Positions 1 through 6,496 of a DNA stretch of 7,527 nucleotides are shown here, piece after piece. This stretch comes from Finegoldia magna. Its GTDB lineage: Bacteria; Bacillota; Clostridia; Tissierellales; Peptoniphilaceae. The DNA lies in NCBI RefSeq assembly GCF_018371055.1, contig NZ_JAGYZD010000072.1, positions 1 to 7,527 on the forward strand, in the 5' to 3' direction. Every line of letters begins with the position of its first letter. The stretch's first letter is position 1. The notes under the pieces were generated by a model. The model searched no databases, was not told where the DNA came from, and worked only from the letters and a program-made list of their open reading frames with translations. The position numbers were made by a program, and so were the translations under genes.

Positions 1-39
1 AATAACTAATAAATTTATAAAAAATTTTATTATCAAATA

Positions 40-309
40 CTACCTAATTAGCATATTTCCCACAAACATAACTATTGGAAACGCTAATACTAACAAAAAA
101 TTCAAAATAGCCCTCACTACACTTTTTTCAATCAAAGAAAAAACAATTCCAATTATTCCTAAAATCGGGCAAATATATACCGTCACTAATCCAATAGGCC
201 TCAGATTCCCTAAGAAATCAAACTGAAAATCCTTCAATATAAAACTAACCACAAGACACACCACGCCAATGATAAGTGTCCACAAGCTTTTGTTCTTCGT
301 TTTGTTCAT
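40..309 (-). CDS. Small three-helix membrane protein of unknown function (89 aa)
   Basis: I do not recognise this family. The protein is mostly hydrophobic, with three probable membrane helices at about residues 9-25, 39-60 and 66-85. The N-terminus (MNKTKNKS) is short and positively charged, and a short polar loop (KDFQFDF) follows helix 1. No catalytic motif is visible. The ATG at 309 is supported by an upstream AGGAGGGAG ribosome binding site. The gene ends in TAG. It is a stand-alone transcription unit: a terminator for the preceding gene and a good promoter lie between it and the 437-residue CWB2 gene. That promoter closely resembles those of two of the CWB2 genes although the proteins are unrelated, so the gene may be co-regulated with the surface proteins or may sit where a CWB2 gene once stood. 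Only 39 bases follow it; they are nearly pure A/T and show no convincing terminator. It is real as a gene; its function is unknown. Confidence 0.75.
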   Translation of the reverse strand: MNKTKNKSLWTLIIGVVCLVVSFILKDFQFDFLGNLRPIGLVTVYICPILGIIGIVFSLIEKSVVRAILNFLLVLAFPIVMFVGNMLIR

Positions 310-333
310 AAACTCCCTCCTATATTTAATATC

Positions 334-363
334 ATTATATCCTATTTGAGAATTATTTGATAT
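334..363 (-). promoter_or_regulatory. Promoter of the small membrane protein gene
   Basis: On the minus strand a perfect TATAAT (334-339) sits 18 bases after ATATCA (358-363, a weak -35). The ATG at 309 lies about 25 bases downstream of the -10. Spacing, the -35 core ATCA and a TCTCA motif in the spacer (347-351) match the promoters at 1803-1832 and 4234-4263 position for position. It is a likely housekeeping-sigma promoter with an unusual shared spacer. Confidence 0.7.
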
Positions 364-374
364 ATTATTTCATT

Positions 375-402
375 AAAAAAGAGTGTAGAACAATCTACAC
401 CC
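375..402 (-). terminator. Intrinsic terminator of the 437-aa CWB2 gene
   Basis: Read on the minus strand, a 9-bp stem (394-402 with 381-389, one G-U pair) with a 4-base loop is followed by six T residues (375-380). It begins 13 bases after the stop codon. The T-tract side and the GAGTG(T/C)AGA arm are shared with the terminators at 1844-1871, 4275-4301 and 6682-6710. Confidence 0.85.
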
Positions 403-415
403 TTGTGTTTAATAT

Positions 416-1729
416 TTACGAAGCTATCAGAACCTCAGTTGCCACGCCATTTTCAACAGTAATCGATAGTCCCAATCCTGTATTACTAATTTTGTGGTAG
501 TAATCAATAAATTCATTTGGCTTTTTATAGGCTGTAGGAGCTAGTCCGCTATGCAATTTGAATACTGTTTTGTTTGTGATTTTGAAAGTATGACTTGCGC
601 TGTCACCTATAGGTTTACCTCCTGAAAAAGAATTGATTTCTTTAAAGTATTTCATGTTTCCAGACACTATAAGATAATCACCCTTGATTTTAACATCGTA
701 AGCTTGGTTATACTCTCTCGATTTTGATTTAGATAATTTTGAACTAATTAAACTCGAATAATATTGACCAGTTTTTGTGTGCAAATTCTTATCTTCTTTT
801 TTTACAGCAGGTTTTTTCCTAGTCAATATATCCTTCACAACAGTCTTTTCCCCACCAACTATAAACACGTTCTTGCCATTCAAATATTTCTTGGCATTTT
901 CTGTCAAGCTATCTGATTGTGTAAGTACGATTGGTGCGTTGTGTTTTTTAGTTAAACTTACTGCTGACAAGCTATCTGCGAAAACTTGTCCACTTGCAAG
1001 GATTGCGTTGTTGTTCTTGTCAAATGATAGCTTTGCGATTTCTAGTGCTGTTTCGTATCTGTCTTTTCCGGAAACTCTTTTTCCTTTGAAGCCTTTTAGT
1101 GGTAGTTGGTTTTTACCACCGATTGCGATTTCTTGTAAATTGGATTGTGGATATGTTAATCCGTCACTTAAAACCATTACTGATTTGTGGTTTACAAAAA
1201 ATCCTGTCGCTGCTAGTGCATCAGGGAAGTTCTTGCCACTTGCTATCAACAAATATTCTGGGTTGATGATTTCTTTTGTTTTTTCCATGACTTTTTGGGA
1301 TGTTGAGTATCTGTCTTGTCCTTCAAGTCTTGTTACGTCAATCTTTTCTGATTTTAATGTTGTGTCAATTCCAGTTTTGCTGATTGCATTGTCTCCACCT
1401 ACAACAAAAACTTTCTTCGCTTTCAAACGATTGATTTCATTTTTTGTTTGTGAATCTAGTTTATCTTGTGATGATAATAAAAGTGGTGCATCTAGAGCTG
1501 ATGCAAGTTGTCCTGCTGACAAAGCATCTGCGAAGTTGAATCCACTTGCAAGTACAACATTCTCTGATGTAGTGTATGCTGATTTGGATATTTCTACAGA
1601 TGTTTGTATTCTATCCTTGCCGGATATTCTTGTAACTTGTTGTTTATCAGCATTTGATACACCTGCTGGCACAATCATCGCCGCAACCAATGCCGCTACA
1701 GTCAACTTCTTCAATTGATTTTTTAACAT
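416..1729 (-). CDS. Secreted cell-wall-binding protein: three CWB2 repeats plus a unique C-terminal domain (437 aa)
   Basis: This is an exported protein expected to attach non-covalently to the cell wall. Residues 1-27 form a signal peptide (MLKNQLKKL, hydrophobic core, cleavage near SNA-D) with no lipobox. Three CWB2 (PF04122) repeats follow at about 32-113, 131-212 and 217-300. Their starts carry RISGKDR, RLEGQDR and RVSGKDR, and they contain FADAL, FPDAL and FADSL; VVGG or IVGG occurs near the end of repeats 1 and 3. In Clostridioides difficile three such modules bind an anionic wall polymer; that role is inferred here. After a short basic linker (305-320), residues 320-437 form a different domain rich in beta-type alternation, with YDVKIKGDYLIVSG and GLGLSITVENG; I cannot name it. 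It has no cysteine, LPXTG or transmembrane anchor. The start is set by GGAGGAG four bases before the ATG. The first 300 residues are about 93% identical to the 760-residue neighbour; the tails are unrelated. Confidence 0.93.
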   Translation of the reverse strand: MLKNQLKKLTVAALVAAMIVPAGVSNADKQQVTRISGKDRIQTSVEISKSAYTTSENVVLASGFNFADALSAGQLASALDAPLLLSSQDKLDSQTKNEINRLKAKKVFVVGGDNAISKTGIDTTLKSEKIDVTRLEGQDRYSTSQKVMEKTKEIINPEYLLIASGKNFPDALAATGFFVNHKSVMVLSDGLTYPQSNLQEIAIGGKNQLPLKGFKGKRVSGKDRYETALEIAKLSFDKNNNAILASGQVFADSLSAVSLTKKHNAPIVLTQSDSLTENAKKYLNGKNVFIVGGEKTVVKDILTRKKPAVKKEDKNLHTKTGQYYSSLISSKLSKSKSREYNQAYDVKIKGDYLIVSGNMKYFKEINSFSGGKPIGDSASHTFKITNKTVFKLHSGLAPTAYKKPNEFIDYYHKISNTGLGLSITVENGVATEVLIAS

Positions 1730-1739
1730 ATTTCTCCTC

Positions 1740-1784
1740 CATAATTCATTATGATATTTGAATAAAACAATAGAAATTCTCCAT
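1740..1784 (-). promoter_or_regulatory. Structured 5' leader of the 437-aa gene
   Basis: The leader of about 67 bases contains an inverted repeat CATAAT/ATTATG (1740-1753) directly abutting the GGAGGAG ribosome binding site. It also has a second possible 5-bp stem (1780-1784 with 1770-1774, one G-U). Both occur at the same positions in the leader of the 760-aa gene. They could be an operator or a translation-modulating hairpin; the function is inferred and weak. Confidence 0.35.
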
Positions 1785-1802
1785 TATTTTGCCTTCAATA
1801 TT

Positions 1803-1832
1803 ATTATACCCCTTTTGAGATATTTTTGATAA
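1803..1832 (-). promoter_or_regulatory. Promoter of the 437-aa CWB2 gene
   Basis: On the minus strand TATAAT (1803-1808) lies 18 bases after TTATCA (1827-1832, four of six matches to TTGACA). The spacer carries TCTCA at 1816-1820, as in the two related promoters. The -35 begins 11 bases after the T-tract of the preceding terminator. Confidence 0.75.
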
Positions 1833-1843
1833 ATTCGTTCAAT

Positions 1844-1871
1844 AAAAAAGAGTGCAGATTCCTCTGCACTC
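1844..1871 (-). terminator. Intrinsic terminator of the 760-aa CWB2 gene
   Basis: A perfect 9-bp stem GAGTGCAGA/TCTGCACTC (1863-1871 with 1850-1858 on the minus strand) with a GGAA loop, which fits the GNRA tetraloop pattern, is followed by six T residues (1844-1849). It starts 6 bases after the stop codon. Confidence 0.92.
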
Positions 1872-1877
1872 CCTGTG

Positions 1878-4160
1878 TTATTTTAGTTTGTCGTAAGCTT
1901 CTTTCTTTTCTTTGTATTCTTTTTCAAGTCTGGCGATTTCTTTTTCTATTTCTTTGATTTCTTCTTTTAATCTAGCAGTTTCATCTTTTAATCTAGCAAG
2001 TCTATCATTTTTTTCTTTTTTCAAGCGGTCAATCTCAGCTTTCCTGTTCTTTCTGTATTGCTCTAAATCATTTAATTCTTTTTGTGATTTAGCTTTTTCA
2101 TTTAACAAGTCATCCTTATTAGTTACATCCTTATATCCTCGAATTATTTCATCAAAATTCCAAATTCTTGTTACAAAACTGTTCATTTTTCCTCCATTTA
2201 GACAGAAAGTATTATTTAATCCGGTATTTGATGTATTTCTTGCAATAGCTGCAATCCCAACAGTATATTCTATGACATCGCCAAAATATCCAAAATCAGC
2301 CTCTTTCCCATGTATTCTTTTGTAATCTTCTTTAGCTTTTACCATAGCATCTTGTGAATACTCGTTTGCATATTTTTCGTTTATTATTTTTACCACTTCA
2401 TCATATACAGCTTTTCCATCATAATACCAATATTCTATTGGATTTCCCTGTCCATTGTATAAGTATTCTGTAACATTAAATGTGTTTTTATTTGAAGAAT
2501 AAACATTTCTGTTACAGCTTACCATTGCTTTTGCTAAAGTAGAAAAGTTTGTACTATAAACAACATTAGCTTTATATATAAAATCTTTAAGTTGTTTATA
2601 CAAATCTGCACTAGCCATTAAGTTTTCGTAGCTTGTAGCATCTCCTGGTGTTTTCTTAACATCACCTTTCTTATAATATTCGTTCAGTATATCAAGTGCC
2701 CTGTCGGCATCCATCTTGTAATCCGGATACTTTTCTCCTGCCCATTCGAAAAATGCGAATGCACCTTCATTAACTCGGGTATCAACCAATGCAAGCTCTT
2801 TGTCTATTTCTTCAATTTTATTTTCATGGTAGTCTTTTATTTTTTTATTTCTTTTTTCAAACTCTTCAATATCGCGTTGAATATATTTAATTTCATCCTC
2901 AATGGTCTTTTCGTTTTTATCTGGATTTTGATATCTTTGCAATCTATCTTGTAATTCTTTTAAATTCTCCCTTGAAAAGCTCAATGATCTCGCTACTTCA
3001 TCAAGTTCATTTTTTGCTTGTCTTTTATTTAGCTCTTCAGTTTTCAATTGTCTTTCGTTTTCGATTTTATCTAACTCAGCATCTATATCTTCATGATATT
3101 CTCCATGTTCATTGAATCCTTTTTTAAATTCTTCTTTTTCTTTATCCCATTTTTCTTGAAACTCTTTTTCTCGTTTTATTAACTCCTCATCTACTTCTTT
3201 ATTTCTCTCTTCGAATTCTTTTTCTAAATCTTTTCTTATAGGTTTTCCACTAGTCAAAATATCATTCACAACAGTCTTTTCACCACCAACTATTAACACA
3301 TTTTTGCCATTCAAATATTTCTTCGCATTTTCTGTCAAATAATTTGATTGTGTAAGTACGATTGGTGCGTTGTGTTTTTTAGTTAAGCTTACTGCTGACA
3401 AGCTGTCTGCAAATACTTGTCCACTTGCAAGGATTGCGTTGTTGTTTTTGTCAAATGAAATCTTTGCGATTTTTAGTGCTGTTTCATATCTGTCTTTGCC
3501 GGAAACTCTTTTTCCTTTGAAGCCTTTTAGTGGTAATTGGTTAACTCCACCGATTGCAATTTCTTGTAGATTTGATTGTGGGTAAGTTACTCCGTCACTT
3601 AGTACCATTACTGATTTGTGATTTACAAAAAAGGATGTCGCTGCTAATGCGTCTGGGAAGTTTTTGCCACTTGCTATCAACAAATATTCCGGGTTGATGA
3701 TTTCTTTTGTTTTTTCCATGACTTTTTGGGATGTAGAATATCTGTCTTGTCCTTCAAGTCTTGTAACGTTGATGTTTTCTGATTTTAATGTTGTGTCGAC
3801 GCCATTTTTGCTTATTGCATTGTCTCCACCTACTACGTAAACTTTCTTCGCTTTCAAACGTTCGATTTCGTTTTTTGTTTGTGAGTCAAGTTTGTTTTGT
3901 GATGATAATAAAAGTGGTGCGTTAAGTGCTGATGCAAGTTGACCTGCTGACAAAGCATCTGCAAAGTTGAATCCACTCGCAAGTACGACATTTTCTGATG
4001 TAGTGTATGCTGATTTGGATATTTCTACAGATGTTTGGATCCTATCCTTGCCTGAAATTCTTGTAACTTGTTCAGACCCAGCATTTGATACACCTGCTGG
4101 CACAATCATAGCCGCAACCAACGCCGCTACAGTCAACTTTTTCAATTGATTTTTTAACAT
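1878..4160 (-). CDS. Secreted CWB2 protein with coiled coils and a degenerate CAP-like domain (760 aa)
   Basis: An exported, wall-bound protein. Signal peptide 1-27; CWB2 repeats at about 32-113, 131-212 and 217-300 (RISGKDR, RLEGQDR, RVSGKDR). A long Glu/Lys-rich coiled coil covers about 308-462, a globular domain about 464-665, and a second coiled coil about 685-760, ending YDKLK. The globular part matches the CAP/SCP family of SEC10/PgrA type by comparison with the 717-aa neighbour (GAFAF, ILNEYYKKGDVKKTP, DATSYENL, WYY). However, the tetrad positions read N557, E565, G582 and Y625, against H517, E525, E542 and H587 in the neighbour, so metal binding or catalysis is probably lost. Two cysteines (C549, C653) are the only ones and are shared with the neighbour. 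The start at 4160 is chosen because of GGAGGAG just upstream and because it gives the same signal peptide as the paralogue. An in-frame ATG at 4217 lies about ten bases from the transcription start and lacks a ribosome binding site. Confidence 0.93.
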   Translation of the reverse strand: MLKNQLKKLTVAALVAAMIVPAGVSNAGSEQVTRISGKDRIQTSVEISKSAYTTSENVVLASGFNFADALSAGQLASALNAPLLLSSQNKLDSQTKNEIERLKAKKVYVVGGDNAISKNGVDTTLKSENINVTRLEGQDRYSTSQKVMEKTKEIINPEYLLIASGKNFPDALAATSFFVNHKSVMVLSDGVTYPQSNLQEIAIGGVNQLPLKGFKGKRVSGKDRYETALKIAKISFDKNNNAILASGQVFADSLSAVSLTKKHNAPIVLTQSNYLTENAKKYLNGKNVLIVGGEKTVVNDILTSGKPIRKDLEKEFEERNKEVDEELIKREKEFQEKWDKEKEEFKKGFNEHGEYHEDIDAELDKIENERQLKTEELNKRQAKNELDEVARSLSFSRENLKELQDRLQRYQNPDKNEKTIEDEIKYIQRDIEEFEKRNKKIKDYHENKIEEIDKELALVDTRVNEGAFAFFEWAGEKYPDYKMDADRALDILNEYYKKGDVKKTPGDATSYENLMASADLYKQLKDFIYKANVVYSTNFSTLAKAMVSCNRNVYSSNKNTFNVTEYLYNGQGNPIEYWYYDGKAVYDEVVKIINEKYANEYSQDAMVKAKEDYKRIHGKEADFGYFGDVIEYTVGIAAIARNTSNTGLNNTFCLNGGKMNSFVTRIWNFDEIIRGYKDVTNKDDLLNEKAKSQKELNDLEQYRKNRKAEIDRLKKEKNDRLARLKDETARLKEEIKEIEKEIARLEKEYKEKKEAYDKLK

Positions 4161-4170
4161 TTTTCTCCTC

Positions 4171-4217
4171 CATAATTCATTATGATATTTTTTATAAAAT
4201 GATGGAAATCGTTCCAT
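4171..4217 (-). promoter_or_regulatory. Structured 5' leader of the 760-aa gene
   Basis: The inverted repeat CATAAT/ATTATG (4171-4184) abuts the ribosome binding site. Upstream, a perfect 6-bp stem ATGGAA-CGAT-TTCCAT (4202-4217) corresponds to the weaker stem in the 437-aa gene leader, where one pair has become G-U. The regulatory function is inferred only. Confidence 0.35.
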
Positions 4218-4233
4218 TTTTATAGTTAATAAT

Positions 4234-4263
4234 ATTATACATCATCTGAGATTTTTTTGATAA
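4234..4263 (-). promoter_or_regulatory. Promoter of the 760-aa CWB2 gene
   Basis: TATAAT (4234-4239) is 18 bases after TTATCA (4258-4263) on the minus strand, with TCTCA in the spacer (4247-4251). This is the same geometry as at 1803-1832 and 334-363. The predicted transcription start near 4227 gives a leader of about 67 bases. Confidence 0.75.
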
Positions 4264-4274
4264 ATTCGTTCAAT

Positions 4275-4301
4275 AAAAAAGAGTGCAGAACATCCGCACC
4301 C
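4275..4301 (-). terminator. Intrinsic terminator of the 717-aa CWB2 gene
   Basis: A 9-bp stem (4293-4301 with 4281-4289, two G-U pairs) with a 3-base loop is followed by six T residues (4275-4280). It lies 15 bases after the stop codon. It belongs to the same sequence family as the other three terminators with a GAGTG arm in the window. Confidence 0.85.
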
Positions 4302-4316
4302 TTTGTGACTTTAAAA

Positions 4317-6470
4317 TTATTTAACTTTATCATATAAAACTTTATGAATGTTGTAGTCTTTTTCTGCCTTTTGAATTTCTTCTTCAGTCAATTTTATATT
4401 TTGTTTGATTTTAATAATTTTATCAGTATTACCTTTTTTAAGATTTTCAATTTTTTGTAATCTTAATTCTTTTTCCTTTTCAATATCCTTTATAGTTTTT
4501 TGTGCTTTTGCTTTTTCTTCAAGAAGATATTTCTTGTCATTACTCTTGTCGTATGCCTTGATGATTTCACGGTATTTTTCTTCAGAAATTTTTATTGAAT
4601 CGTTCCAAATATAGTCGCTATCCATACAATATACAGTACTAAATTGCACACCTTTTAAATTTCTAGTTACAGCTGTAACATCGAGCCCATTCGCCATAGT
4701 ATGAGTGTAATGCCCTATAACAGGTAAATCTTTCATATTGTGTGCTTGTCTATAATCTTCCATGGCTCTATCCATAGCTTGATTTTCTGACAAATCTGAA
4801 TATTTTTTCTTAGCGATACTTAGTAATTCATTATAAATCTCTTTTTCTTTAAAATACCATCCATCAAATGGATCAGCATATCCCCAAGCCAAATTTTCCC
4901 ATACACTAAATGTACCTCTGTGACCTAGAGTGTAATCTACAGATCTGTTACAACTAACTATAGACTTTGCCAAAATTTCAAAATTGGTATCAAATTTTTT
5001 CAAATCTTTAAAGTTTTCATCGTTTAATCTCAATTTATTCAATTCTTCTAGATAGTCTGCAGTTGCTAACAAGTTATCATAAGCTGAAGCATCTTCAGGT
5101 GTCTTTTTAACATCGCCTTTTTGATAAAATTCATTCAAAATTGCAAGACCCTTATCAGCATCTTCCTTGTATTCTGGATAATTTTCTACTACCCATGGTA
5201 AGAATGCAAATGCGCCTTCTTTTATTCTTTCATCAATTTTTGGCAACAAATTGTCAATATCTGAAATTTTCTTGTTAGTTTCTGCTATTATAGGTTTATT
5301 TTTTTCTTCTAATTGTTTTTCTTGATCTTCAAGGCTTTTGATTTGAGCTTTGATTTTTTCTTTGTTTTTTTCATCTTCTTCTAGTTGTTGTTTTAATTGA
5401 GCATTCAAACTAGAAAGTTGTTTTCTCTTGTCTTGTAATGTTTGTAGTGAATTATTCAGCTTCTTTTTAGCTTCAGCCTTTGTAGGAACTTTTCCTGTTT
5501 CAAAGTATTTTTTGTTTACGTACTTTTGAATTTCGTATTTTTCTTCTGAAGTAATATTTGCCAAAATATCCTTATCGACAGTTTTTAATCCACCAACAAT
5601 GTATATGTTTTCTCTTTTATTCAAGTATTCTTTAGTATTGTTAGTAAGATTTTCAAATTCAGTAAGTATGATTGGCGCGTTGTGTCTTTTAGTTAAGCTT
5701 ACTGCTGACAAGCTATCTGCGAATACTTGCCCACTTGATAACACGGCATTTCTGTTATCATTAAATGATCTCTTAGCTATCGCTAGCGCAGTTTCATATC
5801 TGCTTCTTCCCGCAATTCTTTCTCCTTTGAAATTATCTAATGGAAGTTGTTTTTTACCACCTATAGCTATTTCTTTCAAGTTTGATTGTGGATAAGAATT
5901 ACCATCACTTAAAACCATTACTGATTTGTGATTTACCATAAATGATGTTGCAGCTAATGCATCTGGGAAATCTTTACCACTTGCAATCAATAAGTATTCA
6001 GGACTTATAAACTCCTTAGTTTTTTCCATTACCTTTTGTGAAGTTTGATATCTGTCTTTACCTTCAAGTCTTGTAACCTTGATGTTTTTCTTTTTCAAAT
6101 AAGAATCAACACTGCTCTTTTTAATTGTAAGATCACCACCTACAATGTAAACATTCTTTGCCTTCAAGCGATTGATTTCATTTTCAGTTTCACTATCTAA
6201 CTTATCTTTTGACGATAACAACAATGGCGCATCAAGTGCTGATGCAAGTTGTCCTGCTGATAATGCATCCGCAAAGTTGAATCCACTAGCAAGAACAACG
6301 TTTTCTGATTTTGAATAAACCGACTTAGAAATTTCAGCTGAGGTAGCTATTCTAGTTCTACCCGCTATCCTGTAAACATTTTGAGATTTAGCCTCTGACA
6401 TAGTCGTTGGCAAAATCATTGCCGTAAGTAACATAGCTATAGTTACTTTTTGTAGCCTTTTAATAAGCAT
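4317..6470 (-). CDS. Secreted CWB2 protein with an apparently intact CAP domain between coiled coils (717 aa)
   Basis: An exported wall-bound protein. The signal peptide covers 1-27 (cleavage near SEA-K). Three CWB2 repeats lie at about 33-113, 132-212 and 217-301, opening RIAGRTR, RLEGKDR and RIAGRSR. A charged coiled coil follows at about 305-413, a CAP/SCP domain at about 416-625, and a second coiled coil at about 640-712 ending YDKVK. CAP evidence: DASAYDNL (the usual SEC10/PgrA entry helix), EELNKLR, then H517, WENLAWGYADPFDGWY (E525), E542, and IGHYTHTM with H587. These fit the two His and two Glu of the CAP cleft. CAP proteins have varied roles (adhesion, lipid binding, occasional proteolysis), so the function stays open. 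C507 and C615 are the only cysteines. The start is fixed by AAAGGAGGGAG five bases upstream. The CWB2 part is clearly diverged from the other two genes (roughly 70% identical), and its promoter is unrelated to theirs. Confidence 0.93.
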   Translation of the reverse strand: MLIKRLQKVTIAMLLTAMILPTTMSEAKSQNVYRIAGRTRIATSAEISKSVYSKSENVVLASGFNFADALSAGQLASALDAPLLLSSKDKLDSETENEINRLKAKNVYIVGGDLTIKKSSVDSYLKKKNIKVTRLEGKDRYQTSQKVMEKTKEFISPEYLLIASGKDFPDALAATSFMVNHKSVMVLSDGNSYPQSNLKEIAIGGKKQLPLDNFKGERIAGRSRYETALAIAKRSFNDNRNAVLSSGQVFADSLSAVSLTKRHNAPIILTEFENLTNNTKEYLNKRENIYIVGGLKTVDKDILANITSEEKYEIQKYVNKKYFETGKVPTKAEAKKKLNNSLQTLQDKRKQLSSLNAQLKQQLEEDEKNKEKIKAQIKSLEDQEKQLEEKNKPIIAETNKKISDIDNLLPKIDERIKEGAFAFLPWVVENYPEYKEDADKGLAILNEFYQKGDVKKTPEDASAYDNLLATADYLEELNKLRLNDENFKDLKKFDTNFEILAKSIVSCNRSVDYTLGHRGTFSVWENLAWGYADPFDGWYFKEKEIYNELLSIAKKKYSDLSENQAMDRAMEDYRQAHNMKDLPVIGHYTHTMANGLDVTAVTRNLKGVQFSTVYCMDSDYIWNDSIKISEEKYREIIKAYDKSNDKKYLLEEKAKAQKTIKDIEKEKELRLQKIENLKKGNTDKIIKIKQNIKLTEEEIQKAEKDYNIHKVLYDKVK

Positions 6471-6496
6471 ATTTGCTCCCTCCTTTATTTGATTTA

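Larger units (their letters stand above)
820..1871 (-). repeat. Long direct repeat, copy 1 (terminator, promoter, leader, signal peptide, CWB2 region)
   Basis: This block aligns with 3251-4301, with no gap visible from 820 through the terminator arm. It runs from the end of CWB2 repeat 3, through the signal peptide, 5' leader and promoter, into the terminator of the preceding gene. Landmarks fall at the same offsets from the ATG in both copies: the -10 at 74 bases, the -35 at 98 bases and the terminator arm at 121 bases. Downstream of this block (below about 820) the two genes are unrelated. Confidence 0.85.
3251..4301 (-). repeat. Long direct repeat, copy 2 (terminator, promoter, leader, signal peptide, CWB2 region)
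   Basis: This is the partner of 820-1871. The match includes the promoter, the leader inverted repeat and the signal peptide, where bases are almost unchanged (for example the whole region coding MLKNQLKKL). Coding identity is about 93% at protein level over 300 residues. A recent duplication or repeated gene conversion would explain it. Confidence 0.85.

Noticed and set aside
1..39. Terminator after the small membrane protein gene
   Set aside because: There is only an imperfect hairpin made almost purely of A and T, too weak to call; the window ends there.
777..1718. A 313-codon open frame on the plus strand opposite the 437-aa CWB2 gene
   Set aside because: It lies wholly antisense to a clear CWB2 gene, has no ribosome binding site of note, and its sequence is explained by the codon bias of the real gene. 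Shorter plus-strand frames over the other CWB2 genes recur for the same reason.
416..1729. N-acetylmuramoyl-L-alanine amidase annotation often attached to CWB2 proteins
   Set aside because: No amidase catalytic domain is present in any of the three proteins; the CWB2 repeats themselves are binding modules.
4161..4217. A 19-codon N-terminal extension of the 760-aa protein starting at 4217
   Set aside because: It has no ribosome binding site, begins only about ten bases after the predicted transcription start, and would bury the signal peptide. The ATG at 4160 has GGAGGAG and matches the paralogue.
1740..4301. CRISPR array or insertion sequence explaining the repeated blocks
   Set aside because: The repeats are two long gene-containing copies plus short terminators, with no regular short repeat-spacer pattern, no transposase and no terminal inverted repeats.
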